From the NCBI GenBank assembly GCA_017562135.1, contig QEYB01000654.1, positions 124,001 to 188,000 on the forward strand: a stretch of DNA of 64,000 bases. The letters run 5' to 3'. Positions 37,401 through 49,360 of this stretch are shown one piece after another. The notes beneath the pieces were generated by a model, which did no database searches, was not told the origin of the DNA, and worked only from the letters and a program-made list of their open reading frames with translations. Origin of the DNA: Dipylidium caninum. Lineage: Eukaryota > Platyhelminthes > Cestoda > Cyclophyllidea > Dipylidiidae. Both the position numbers and the translations under genes were made by a program. The number at the start of each line of letters is the position of its first letter. The stretch's first letter is position 1.

Positions 37401-40400
37401 CTAAGCGAGTAGAAAAGTCTACATTGTTCTTTTTGACAACAACAATTTCTCGTCGATTTTCCAAGTCGAGGGAGAGCAAGAGTTGTCCGTCACTGTGTAT
37501 TCCTTCCTCACTTACAGGCGTACCCGGTTGTGCAGGGCAACTACACGTGCATTTTATGCCACCGCACGTTCTCTAGCCTCTCGCTCTTTGCCAACCACGT
37601 AAACCGGCCGGTAGCTAACGTATCCTACCGCTGTCACCTGTGTTGCCCCAAAGACACTGCGCCCATGCCTGGCGTGGGACCAGCGTCCGAGCAGACCTCG
37701 TCCACCTCTGGCCCCGCTTGCCACCGCGGCGCTTCTGCGTCAACAGCATCGACTGCTGACCCACAGTCCGCGTCGTCCACTTTGTTTGCCCCCAATTTAT
37801 GCGCCCTATTCGTACACATGGTCCAATGTCATCCTAATGCGACACACACGGCCTGGCGTCTCGATCCCTCGCGTCTTCGTGTCACACCCCTCGGGGCGAG
37901 TAATCCTTCCTCCTCTCAGAGTGCACCAACATCTCTGCCCCCTCCTCCCGCCTACACCGAGGGACAGGAGCTCGTCCACCTAAACAGTGACCTTGACCAG
38001 CGACTGCTGTATGTCTCGTCTGAGATATTGACTCCCCCCCCCTCCGGCCACCGTCGTTCCCTCCTTCCTCCTCCATCTTGGAGTGCTTTTCCGGCCTGCC
38101 ATGTATAGATGAGGACTTTCGGTTAGGAAACTGGCTGAAACTGACTCGTATTACTTACCCTAGAACAGTGAAGTTTTCACAGCAAGGGCTGGAGGTGATC
38201 ATCTAGTCCAACTGCTGCTCTTTCCTGGCAATACTACCCTGGCATACTTGTGGCAGTTAGGATTTCTCTTAGAAATATTACACTTTAAGTTTTTTTCTAG
38301 CTAACTGGTCTTTTGGTCGAGGTAGGGTTAGGCGCTGCTTCAATTGCAAAGAAGAAGAAGTCAGTGAATTCGTCCCATACCGCTCTGTCGTAGACGCTCA
38401 TAGCTTACGTGGCTAGGGGTAGTCAAATTTTAAGCCGAATAGAAGAATTTTCATGTAGAATAAAATGAATAAAACGCTATTTTGCGGTTACGAGGTGAGG
38501 ATTTTGTTAAAATAACCCCGCGAAACGGTTGTTTTTTCTTTCGGTTTTGCTTTTACAGACATATGTATCGTTGGGAGGATTTTCCCCTCTTACCTGAGGA
38601 AATAGGCGACAGCGTGAATAAGGGGACATTCCTCCGTCCTCCCGATGTTAGAGCAATGACCTGCACACTAAAGAAACCTGCTTCTACCCCGCTTCCTGTG
38701 TCCCCTCTCTCGGCGGATGGTCTTCCCAGCTCCCTCACCTCGCCTCTCTGTCACTTCCTCTTTCGCCTGGCCGAGGCTTTTATTTGGCACGCATACATCT
38801 ACTTAGTTAGATGGTATCCGACGCTCGGCGGTGGGTGTTTCTTGCTAATCCAAATCCTTTAAACCCACCATTTCGCTCGCAATTGACCGATTTATGTGGA
38901 CGGACTGCCGTTCAACTCTTCCCACGTTCTTTCAGGTCCCGGGGTGCCCTACACTCGTGCTCCGAGGACAGCAAGCCTGTCCGACCTCGAGGCAGCCTAC
39001 TCGTCTCTGTTTGAGGTGTCGGCGGATTCCGGTCAAAGGACCGCCAGCAAGACGTTGAGAGGAGAGTTCGAGTGCCTACTCTGTGAACGTTTCTACGCCA
39101 ACAACAGCACTGCCATGCGGATGCATTTTAGTGAAGGCTCACAGGGGGCTGATAACGCTTTTGTAAAGTGCGGGGTCTGTTCTCTCTTGGTGAAATTCAA
39201 TCGGAAGGACCCCTGGTTTTGTTCCGTCAAGGCACATCTTCTATTCCACCTGGATCTCTTCATCCTCTGTCCCGATTGTGGCTTCATTGTACGTTTACAG
39301 TCCCATTTTTCTCTCACGCGTCGTTAATGCGACTGTGGCCTCGGAGTGTCCCACCTGGAGTAGTAGAAAATTTGACATTTTTACTTTATTTTATGCCTCT
39401 AAGGTGGAGCTTAAGGAGGAAATACACTCACTGCGGCTGTGTAGTCTCATTTCCTTTTGTAAGCGTCCTCGTCGACGTTCTCGACGATTTCACCTGCGTG
39501 TAGAAAGCGGAGCTGTTGTTCGGCATCTACGGCACTTCCTACACCCGTTAATACTTGTAGACTTTGTTTTTAGAAAAGCGCGCACTACCAGGTGCCTCCG
39601 AAATACCGATAGCCCTCGCCTGATGCTGGTATTAGCTCTTTACATGATTAAATTCCTCGCCTCTTTTTCGTATTTCATAAGAACTCTTCCCCACATAATG
39701 ATGGGGCTTCAGTTTTCTTCTCTTCTTTTTTTCTTCAATCACAATACATTGCAGACGATAACTACGACTTCGACATCCATCGTCCTTTTTATGTCCCCTT
39801 TTCCGTTTGGAGCTTCTCTCTCCAAAGTGGATTCGACTAGTACTCTTCTTTATCTCCCCAAAGGGCTGGTAAATGCATTGAAAGGGAGGTCATCCCCTCC
39901 AAGAAGTTGACTCCACTCTCCGCAGGCTGTAGACCTTGTCACATTGACTTGATAGGCCGGTAGAGTTTCCAGGCTGACATGCCTGTTGGGCAGCATTTGG
40001 TGGTGCGATCTACCGACAATGAGGCTCCGCTTGCGATGGAGTGGTAGTTTGTTCGACTCCCTGGGTCGAATGGGTCCGCCGCACTCTTTTCTCACCTATT
40101 CACTGTGGAATGAGACCCGCTAGCCCATTTCAAAGGTCGTGCTTTTTTGCAGCATGGACGCTGTTCCGCTGGGACTCCTGCCGACACACCATCCTCACAA
40201 GTGTGCCTCCGTCGGCATCTGGGCGCCTCTTTATTTCACATGTCTTCTTTTCTACTAAAATTGGAAAAAAAATAAAAGACATTCTCAATAGCGCTTCAGA
40301 CTTCAACACCGGTTTTTTGTTGTACAGCCACCGGTAGATTTGCCCCCACCTTTGGCCGAAATTTGCCTCCGCTATCACCTCCGTTTCGTCTGCTTTCACT

Positions 40401-43400
40401 TCAATGTGGTCGAGGCGCTAATCTGCTCGAAGGCGTCATGCAGCAAACGCATCTTCCTCACCGCGAACAGCTTCGTGCAGCACTGGTTTGAGTCGCACGC
40501 GACACGCAAATACGCCTGTAAAGTCTGCGAAGATGTTGGCAACGCGGCGATGGAGAATGACGTCTCCGAGGGTACTTTTTCCACCTCCTATAACCCGAGT
40601 TCGCATTTATGCAAGTCTTCTGCTGCTGCTGCTCATAGGACTTTTCAGAATCTTTTTTTTTGGGGGGGGGGGAGAATGGGAGCGCTGATGAAACACCCAA
40701 ATGTATGAGTTTCATTTGACTTGAGTTAATTTTCAGGAGTTGGCGGAGCCTCTCAAACTCTGTTCATGTCACCGGGGACTTTTGCTCATTGAAGCTCCCA
40801 TACTAGATAATGGCTACTCACACGCCTCCTTTTGGGAAGGCTGCTAACCACTGGCCGTAGTACTCGGCCAAATGGTTTTTGTGAAATTGGGGTTACCAGG
40901 TTGAGTTCTCACGATGTGGGAAGCACTTGTAATGTGGACTCCTTTTTTTCTGGGGTTAAGAAAATTGTTTAATTTGGGGAAATGCACCTACCTTAAATCA
41001 TTTCCCAACAATTTTTCTATATAGTCTGGTGGTGGAGCATTTCATCCACCCTATTTATACGAAATTGTGGTGTAACAGACAAAGACTCGCGTGTGTGTGT
41101 GTATGTGTGTGTATGATTGCAGAGTCGGACAGGAAGGTTCAGTTGGGTGGCTCAGACTACGATTTCTGCGACTTCTCCTCGATGAGTTCACACATGCTGG
41201 AGAAGCACTCGCTCCCCTCCATGTCGGCGACCACCTTATCTCACGTCGCCTACCAGTGCTCCGAATGTCCTTTCTTCGCCCACACTCCTGCCGCCTTTGC
41301 CGACCACTTCTCGGTGAGATCTGCTGCCTTTGCCTTCTTCCTATTCTTTCTCCATCTCCACCTCCCCTCGCTCTTTCCTTTTATTTTCGTGACGTGTAAT
41401 CGTGAGTCCCTCCTCGCCTTCCCTCAAAAGGGTACCTTGAACAAAATAAGAGGCTCTAATGTTGCTAATATGAACTCTGCAAAGCCAACCCCATGCACGG
41501 GTGACCTTAAAAATGAGGACACATTATGTTCTCCGGATGAGGGCTAACGGAAAACGTACTCGCCTCCCTCTGGCGATGGCAACCTCCCGTTATATGCTGG
41601 CATATCAGACTACTCCCATGTTCTTGTAACGGACGAGCCTGTTGACTACCTCTTTGACAATGTCGCTGCAATCTCGGCGACGTGGGGACCAAAGCGATGG
41701 CGTTTGCTCTCTCGACATGAGCCCACCAGTTGAGCGCCTCCCCTTAGCCCTAGTCGCGGGTGTTCTTTTTGCCTTTTGAGTCTATTCTATTGCTGGAGAA
41801 AATTCCCCACCCTTAGCCCAGGTGAAGGCAACTTTGGGTCTGTGTGGTTTTTACTCCTCCTTCGTGGTTGCCAAATGCGGCGAAAAGGAGATTTTCTACC
41901 TCGGTAAATGCAGAACCGCGATTGGGCTACCTACTCACACCCCTACTTATCAGTCGCAATTCCTAGATTAGCCGTAAATGTGGGAGCCGCTGTTCACGCA
42001 TTTCTAGCAGTATAAAGAAGTGTTTTGTTTGAGGTTGGTCATGCGGACGACCTTGAACGGTATCCAACCGCCGCGTCGACGTTTTTCACCTCTCCTCAGC
42101 GCCGTATTTATGACTTTTGTCCTAAATTAAAGCTATTTGTGAGCCTGCAATTTACATTCAAGTGCCATCTCTCTCTCTCTCTCGATGCACCTTTCAGTTT
42201 ATTTTGCTATTGAGGCCGCTCGCTCACCCGCATTCTCCTGCCTTTGCAGTCAACGCATTTCCGTCCGAAGAACGCGATCGCCTGTGCCCCTACTCGCGCA
42301 ACTCAACAATCGCCCTGCTTGTTCAAGTGCGTCTATCGCTGTTTCGGCAAGTGCACCAAGTTCTTCGCTGGAGTCGAGCAACTGCGCAGTCACATGTACA
42401 CCTGCCCCTTCGCCACGGACGTGCTCATTCGGGCCATCGGCGAAAAGTTTGTATATACCAAGAAAACGCCTTCACCCACTTTCGCGACCTCGGAGGAGGA
42501 GAACCCCCTTTGCCAATGCCTCTACTGCGATGTCAGCGGACGTAGCAGGGACCTTTCGACTGGTGCGTTGCCCCTTATTTACAAGGTCGCCTACTGCACT
42601 CGTCTTTTGCGTGAACTCGAGTGCATAAGGAAAGAATGTGGTTCCCGTCTCTCTTGTAGATGTGACCGAGAGAGGGGAGACCTCGTCTTCTTTCCCCCCC
42701 TCCTCCTCCTCCTCATCCTCCTCTGTGCCACGGGGATTCGGCAATCTGCATCAACTTCACCTTCACGAGAACACCGCCCACGAGATTGGTGATGGTAGAC
42801 CCGTCGACCTTAAACTGGTCGAGTGTACATGGTGTAACAAAGAGTTCCCTCTAACCTCGTCCCCTACCGAGAACACGGCCTCACGGAGCCACATTAACAC
42901 CTTCATCCAGCACATTCGTGGCCATGCCACTGAAACTGCGTGAGTCGGGTCTGTTCTAACGCCTTTTCCGTATGATGTCGCAACCCCCATGACTCGGGGT
43001 CTCTGCCGCCTTCTCCGGTGCGCCTCATTTGGCTAGGATCTTTGTGCGCAACTGGTTCTTTTCATTGAAGAACGCCCGCGCATCAAATCTCACACTGGGA
43101 ATTGGCAAGTGTGCCGTTTTAACTCATCTTCTCGGTGACTGCTCGTGACATCGGCACAGGTAGAAACCGAGACGGAGTGTTGAAGTCACCTCTATTTGGC
43201 TGAAATGTCTAGTGACGGAATATCACTGGGACACTTTCCCACTTCGAGAAGTAGGCTGACACGGAACCCGGGGTCGACGTGAGTCCACGTTTTGCCAAAA
43301 CACAACTGTAACTCGCCATTCACACTAAAGCCGCTGGAGGGAGAAGTCTGGGCAGAAGACGTTCTCACTTTCGGCGGCCATGTGTAGAAGGTGGATTATC

Positions 43401-46188
43401 ATCCACGCAAGTCCTTTTAACTGCGTACAGGCCGCTGATGTCATTGACAAACGGGTAGGCGGGTGGTGGGAGGAGGGGCGAAACAGTCTGACCTGCAATT
43501 CACAGTCCCCACGACTGGTTCGAAGTGGAATATTGGGCCTTCGAGACCTCTCTTTTTTGTCAATTTCATTTCAACTGATCCGTCGTCCCATAACTAAACT
43601 GTTTCCTCATGTACTCATTTGATTGTCTTTTGCCAGATTTGTTGGATGGTATATGGAGCGCTGGAGACACTTTTATGAAAACCGAAAAGGTGAGTCTGCA
43701 CATTCTCATTAACTCTTCCCTCAAAAAAAGGGAAACAACAAACCATTCTTTACGGTAATATCTTTTCCTGCCGGCGATTCAATTTACCATTAGGTGTATC
43801 GTGTATTCAGAGGGTTAAACAATTGCTGCGGTTAACGCAACTTTAAACTCTCCTGCTTTAAATTGGCTTTAAGTGTCCGGTAACTTTTCATCGCCCCTCC
43901 CCCCCCCATCGACCCCGTGCAGACGTTGTCATTTGCCGCTGTCAAACGGGCTGGTTGGACTGCTCCTTTGCCCTCATGGTGCACGCCACGACCTTCCCCA
44001 ATGGCACAGACGCGGCCAGGGACTCGGCCATACGACCCTACGCCAATGCTCCCGCGACGCAGCGATCCGCCTCGGCAGTGAATGGCGAAAACGAGTCTGT
44101 CGTCCCCAGTTTTTCGCCCTGCTCCCAGCCGGCAGGCCACCCACCCGTTTCCGTGGAGATTTATGGACATGTGAGCGAGTTCACCACTTTTATCACACAC
44201 ACCAAAAGGCCTGATGCGTCGGCCCGGAGGAAGGGAAGATTCAACCCCCCCTCCCCCCTCTGAGTAAATTTGAGGAGTAACTTGCTCGGTGAAGGTAATT
44301 TAACGCATTGGAGTGTACAAGGCGGGGTTGGTTGCTAGCTAAGGCAACAGAATGGAAGTTGGACTCGCCTATGGGGAGAGAGATAGAGGGGCAACGACGC
44401 CTCGAGGCGCATGCGGGTGCTGGTAAACCGAATACACTGAGTTTATTAAGGCAGGTAGTGCGGTGTTCGTCAACGAGGCCTGACGAGGACTTGTCTATTT
44501 TGACTTAACAGTCTCTTTCCTTTTTTCCCCCCCCTCCCCCCCGCACAGTTGTGCTTCGGCGAATACTACGATCTCGACGAGCAACTGACGCTGTTTTATA
44601 CAATCTTGGAAACGGATGGCGTTGATGTGGCGACGGAGAAGGCCTTCCAGTGTCCCGTCTGCTCCTCCCATGAGGCCTCTCGATGGGCTCTCACCGAGCA
44701 CGCATTTTACTCGCATTGGGTGAGTCCCCCCTCGTGAGGTACTTCATCGTAGACGAACAAGTTTCCCAATTTCTGTTGCGACCACAGGTCTTTATTTCCC
44801 AGTTTCCTTGTGTCCCTCTAAAAGTTGATTGACGAATTGGATAAATTGGAGTCTGATGATAAGCTGTCCAAAATGCCATCAACCCGACGTTCTACCCGAA
44901 AACAGCGTCTTTGGTGCTGAAAGTTCCTCGGAAGCTTCATTTCCCCGAGATGCAGCTTAGGTGGCAGCGCGTAGAGCGCCTGCAGACCCGATTTAGACAT
45001 TCTGCGGCGCCAACTTGATACACCCACGAAAGAGTCGTACAACCGCCCGAAAAATCTATGGCGAAATGTGGCCGGAGCTACGGCGTCTGTTCTTTCAGTG
45101 CACGCCGACTTCGCTACGGGGTGGGGGGGGGGGATTGTTGATAAATCCCACCATACGTCTCACATGATCACACCTCCTTCCGCGAGGAAATGCCTTTTGC
45201 CAGAGGGATTTTTACACCGCCACGCTACGCCCGCTAAAGGCATGGTGGAGACTAACGCGCCACAAATCCTGTGCCCGGCCGGGCAGCCCGCACTCGTCTG
45301 CCTGACAGCCATTGAGTCTTTCATCCCCCCGGCGTCCTGGACTGCCGGCTTAACCTGTCTGTGGTCTCCCTGCCTTTCAGTTGCACCTCTGCTACGTGTG
45401 TTGCCGGTACATTCACGACGAACGCTTACGTGAGGATGACGACAACAGTATTTGGGAACATATCTTCGTCTGCCTTAACCATCGCCATGCAGATTTGTTG
45501 CTGCGGGCTCAAAGTGCGGCTGATGACCTCGTCGAGGCTGGTAGCTCGCGGCGAGGAGGAGGAGGAGGAGAAGAAGAAGAAGAGAATCCCGTTCCCTCCA
45601 CCTCCGTTCCACAGCCTGCTACGCGCTGGTCCCCCGCAGCCACCACCACCACCAGCTCTATGCCTTCCGCAGGTAGGCAGAGTGTACTTCTCCCCCGCCG
45701 CAATGGCGGTGGTGCCCACATGACTCGATTCCTCTTTTCACCTATCCTCAACTGAATGTGCAATAGCGTCCGAATATGTGAACCGGTGGTCATTCAGTAG
45801 CCAATTAATGGGTAGAAATGGACACTCGCCTCGATGCTCGCGGGCCGGCTGTTGCCTTTGCCCCACGCACAAGTAGGAGTGTCAGCTATTGACACGAGGC
45901 CTTCTCACCCTTCCACCGCAAGGTGTGTTCGACTGAGATAACGCGACAGGCTGTTTGTTGCCTCGGAGGGAAGGCGACAGGAATCGCCTTGATTGACTGT
46001 GGACAGACAGGGGAGAGCGTGCATAAATTACGGCGTTAAACGTCCCCTTATTGTTGGCCGGTTTCCCCCTACTTCCAGCTGGAGCAGCTCCAACCGCGAC
46101 GGACGATGGCGCGGGCGAAACTAGGAGACAGTGGAGTCCCAGTGTACCCTCCTCGTCTCATCACCGTCACTGCAAACCCCCACGCTGA
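34451..46188 (+). CDS. divergent multi-zinc-finger protein, about 16 exons
   Basis: Probably a nuclear DNA- or chromatin-binding protein. In-phase exons are 34451-34561, 36464-36706, 37285-37341, 37518-38008, 38559-38830, 38936-39288, 39404-39458, 40338-40571, 41123-41313, 42250-42562, 42660-42939, 43637-43689, 43923-44170, 44549-44719, 45381-45672 and 46079-46188. They total 1157 codons plus stop. The N-terminal third is Ser/Thr/Pro rich. About ten C2H2- or C2HC-like fingers follow (YTCILCHRTF, FECLLCERFY, ILCPDCGFI, YACKVC, YQCSECPFF, FKCVYRC, ECTWCNKEF, FQCPVCSSH, LCYVCC), with irregular spacing and long linkers. Finger order around 38936-40571 resembles the ZNF532/ZNF592/ZNF687 family, but only tentatively. 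The true start is unknown: the first in-frame Met is at 34499, and exon 1 begins at an acceptor that could take a spliced leader. If the donor at 45673 is not used, translation ends at 45755. Confidence 0.72.
34562..36463 (+). other. 1.9-kb AT-rich intron of the zinc-finger gene
   Basis: The donor GTAGGT follows SEASAL and the acceptor CTTTTCATAG precedes VSHPPC. The interval is AT-rich with long T-runs. No gene or repeat was recognised inside it. Confidence 0.6.
39755..39868 (+). CDS. possible alternative exon of the zinc-finger gene
   Basis: This 114-nt open exon lies between a CATTGCAG acceptor and a CTG|GTAAAT donor. It encodes a Ser/Thr-rich linker (TITTTSTSIVLF...). It keeps frame if it replaces exon 39404-39458 and the next exon starts at the acceptor ending 40327 rather than 40337. 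The 39404-39458 exon is preferred because it completes a CPDCG finger with correctly spaced His and Cys. Confidence 0.35.
45550..45592 (+). repeat. coding GAG/GAA triplet repeat
   Basis: The last large zinc-finger-gene exon contains a purine run that reads GGGGGEEEEE in frame. It marks a flexible acidic linker after the last finger. Confidence 0.7.
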
Positions 46189-47675
46189 CTTCGGCGCGGG
46201 ACTCGCATCTCCACTCCTCCAGTCCGTTGCCCGACTCCGATCCGAACGTTTACCCTGGTGCCTTTTATATATTTGCTGCTTACCTAATTTGTCGCCCTCT
46301 ACGTGGTCGTCGGTGTCGTCCATGTGGTCGAGGTTATTAGCTCTATTTTGTTGATATAAAATGTAAACGGAGATTGTGTCCTCAGTCTTTTCAAAAGATT
46401 TCCTCTTTTCCATTTTTCCAGCGTTCCGCTGTGATTCTTATTGCTTTCGAGCTAGTTTTTACTACCATTCTACGAGACTTGAGACGATGTTTCAGCCTTG
46501 CCTCTCGTACGACGCGACAGCGTCTACCGTTCCCCTCCCCCTTGCTCGTTTTTTTCCTAAAATTAATTGACACTCGGTCGGTCGGGTCCCTGCCAGTCTC
46601 TGCCAGGGACGGCCGAGTGAAGGCTAAAGATGAGTCGGTGGGGCGGTCATTCGGCGGCGCATAGTTGAGTCCAGACGAGTTGATCCACCACCGCCTCGCC
46701 GTTCGCTAAGGCGCTGGCACACAGTTCGTGCCGGTGAGACGTCGTTCGGTTAGCAGGTGTCTATCCTGGCGGCCGAACGGATGACGGATTGCGCGATGGT
46801 CGAGGGGATCCGTTGACGGTCGTCAGACCATTTTGGGGACCAGGCCGCACTCAGGCGAGGCGAGGGTGGGCGGGGACTGCCCCTGTCCGCCCGGCTGACC
46901 GTTCCCCGCGTGGCTGCGTGGTCAAACCAACCCACCGAGCAAGTTAGCATTAGTCGAGGCACTCAGTACATGGAGGAATTCTATTTGTAATAATAAGAAT
47001 TAGAAGGTGGTGAGGGGGTCGATCCTTCCATCGACCGCGTCAAAGTCAGCTGATGTGGATGGCCGGGCAGATGGACGGAGGGCGGGCCTGGCGTGTGCCT
47101 TCATGTCGCATTTGTTCTCGATGGCATTTCAAGCTAAAAAAAAACCATTGAGTCCACGAGGGTGAGGGGGAGTAGGAGGAAGTGGTTGTCTTTGAGGCCA
47201 CACTACCTCCGCTGCACCGAAGGAGCTACCTACCATCCATGGGGAGAATAGGTCGTTTTGAGAGGAGCTCTGTCTTCGGACGGCCTTCTGCTCGGTCAAA
47301 GTGCCTCCCGGACAGTCTGCAATCTGAGCCGCCCTCCGAGGCAGCATGTAGCATCCTCCATCCCCCCTCGCAGTCCCCTCTCCCCCTTCCCCCCACTAGT
47401 CTCCCGTCTGTGTGCTTTGGCCACTCCCCCCGTCCGTCCACCATGTCCGGCGGCTGTTAGTTGCGCTTTCGTGCCGATTTACGACGGATAAAACAAACAC
47501 ACCCACGACGTGTGCCTGTGGGACGACGTTTGACGAGGCGGCAATTGGGTCGGCGGCCGGTCTGGGTCCGTGAACCGGGCGGCGTGTTGGGTGTCGCATT
47601 CCCCGCGCACTCACCCCTGATGCAGGCCAGTTGTCCGTATCTGCGATCCCTGCCGGCCGACCAGCGTGGTACCGC
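46189..47675. other. intergenic, no gene seen
   Basis: GC-rich DNA between the end of the zinc-finger gene and the stop codon of the minus-strand membrane-protein gene. It holds a short hairpin with 7-bp perfect arms (GTCCCTG at 46586-46592, CAGGGAC at 46604-46610). No clear poly(A) signal was found for either neighbour. Confidence 0.45.
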
Positions 47676-49323
47676 TCAGTGCTGTCTACTCCGAGCCACC
47701 TCGAGGGGTCGTGAACCATCCCGCGTTTGGTGCTTCTGCACACGGCCCTTCCGGGCACTGATTGGCCCTGTGTCGCGTCCATGGGCCGCCCAAATTCCTC
47801 CAGTCCTCGTGGCATGTGAGCAGTCCCTAGGAAGCGACGTGTTTAGTTGTGTCCGCTCCTTTGCGGACGCGGTCGTCGTCTGGACCCCTTCTCGCGCCAC
47901 AGAGACGGAACATGTCACCGTGGACAGAGTTTCATGGCCTGCGGGACCCGCGAGGACACGATAGCCCCGGTCCGCTATCTGGTCAGATCGAGAAGGCGAG
48001 AAAGACTTCCAGGCGGTCTGCAAAGAAGCCCGGCGAGGAGGGGCATTCGACGACCAACGTACCGTGGAAGCGGAAGCTGCAATCACCGCTTGCAGCGAGG
48101 CCATTGAGGCGGCAGGCAGGAAGCAGAGGAGGCCCCAGAAGATGGCAGCGAAGACAGTCAGCACCACCGCGACACCGATGACGATGACGCCGTAGTCGAA
48201 CATTCCCCTGCAAGGTACAGTTGGCGATGAGGCGGTTGTCCAATTCGCCTCCTCAGGGCGCTGCGCGGAGGACACCGCCAACGCGTCCACTTTTCCCACT
48301 GCCGTCTGAACACTGTGGTGGACAGCCAAATACACTCGCCTTGGGCGAAAGGACGGGGCTACCGCTAATTTGCCCAATTCGTCAAAAATTTGTAATTTCC
48401 TTCCCACTCTGTCTACTGAAATGCGCGTGGTTCGCCATCAGTAGTATCTTCAACGCCTGGATTTTACCCGTTGGGGTGTGTGCCATTTGTTACTTATCCA
48501 TCCGAATTTCTACTTATTATTTTTTCTTATCCACTCCCCTAACGCGTTAAACATTCTTGGACTACAGTGAACCTCGCCCAGGGAAATCCAAGGAGACGTG
48601 AATCCACTGGACGCGGCTGGACGGAGCATCAGGCTTTCGAGGTCCACTTGGACTGGTTAATTACTTTGATAATGACAGGCTGACAATGGGGTGCATCTTC
48701 ACCTCCCCTCTCAGCTGAATACTCCGAGTGCCCAGCCCATTCAAGGTCGAACGGCGTGACTGGGGGTGTCAGCCGAGGGAGAGGGCCGACGCGAGGCGCG
48801 GGGAAGGCACCTTTTTTGGCAAGGGGACACCTGCATCAGACCTGTGGATGGAGAAGCAGGACTTACATCCGCGTTCGCACCACGCCGTCCTCCATGTAGT
48901 ACTCGTCATCGTTTCCGTCGAAGTCGAGGATCATCAACGTGGCACCGGTGATGAAAGCGACGATGGAGAAGACAAGACACACCGTTCCGCCAATCTTCAG
49001 TACTTTATTTTGCTGGTCGATCTGTCGAAGTCGGCGGTGGATTCTCGCCACTGTTACCGTCTGCTCGGGAAGGTGTTGATTGGAGACGGACAAGACTCGC
49101 ATGGCATCCGAATCTACAGGCAGACAAATGGGAGATCGCAGAAATTTCTCGTGTCACCGCACATTTCGGGTGCGATGTCAAACGTGAGTTTTACCACGCT
49201 TGCGTCATAAGTGACATTTATTGCCTGATGAAGCCGATTTTTACGAAACAAGAGAGTGTGGCGACGGGTGGGGGGAGGGGAAGATTTGGGGAGTGAAGTA
49301 AACTTGCCTGTCCTGTGCGCCAT
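47676..49323 (-). CDS. small two-pass membrane protein, unknown family
   Basis: The exon chain is 49308-49323, 48867-49113, 48063-48207 and 47676-48017, giving 249 residues. It starts MAHRTDSDAM because a GC-AG intron (AG|GCAAGT donor at 49307) joins in phase and a TATA-like box lies about 28 nt upstream of this ATG. Residues of about 31 to 45 form a charged helix (RIHRRLRQIDQQNKVLK). The first membrane segment follows (IGGTVCLVFSIVAFITGATL), then a short acidic loop (DFDGNDDEYYMEDG), then a second segment (GVIVIGVAVVLTVFAAIFWG). The C-terminal half is polar and basic with no domain. The 45-nt intron at 48018-48062 is a multiple of three and open, so keeping it would add 15 residues. The topology resembles small vesicle proteins such as neurensins, but I see no convincing sequence match. 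The basic tail could be mis-spliced. Confidence 0.6.
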
Positions 49324-49350
49324 TCACTGCGAGTCTGATTAGCGTGAGGC

Positions 49351-49360
49351 CTTAAATATC
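49351..49360 (-). promoter_or_regulatory. TATA-like box of the two-pass membrane-protein gene
   Basis: GATATTTAAG reads on the minus strand about 28 nt upstream of the ATG at 49323. If used, the 5' leader would be nearly absent. A trans-spliced or longer 5' exon remains possible. Confidence 0.35.

Noticed and set aside
40621..40672. GCT triplets and a T8-G11 run as a meaningful element
   Set aside because: Simple low-complexity sequence within an intron.
42660..42943. Zinc-finger protein ending at the TGA at 42941
   Set aside because: The TGA is inside a strong GTGAGT donor, and the next three exons join in phase with further finger residues.
46576..46617. Short hairpin as a structural RNA
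   Set aside because: Arms are only 7 bp with imperfect extension, and nothing else suggests an RNA gene.
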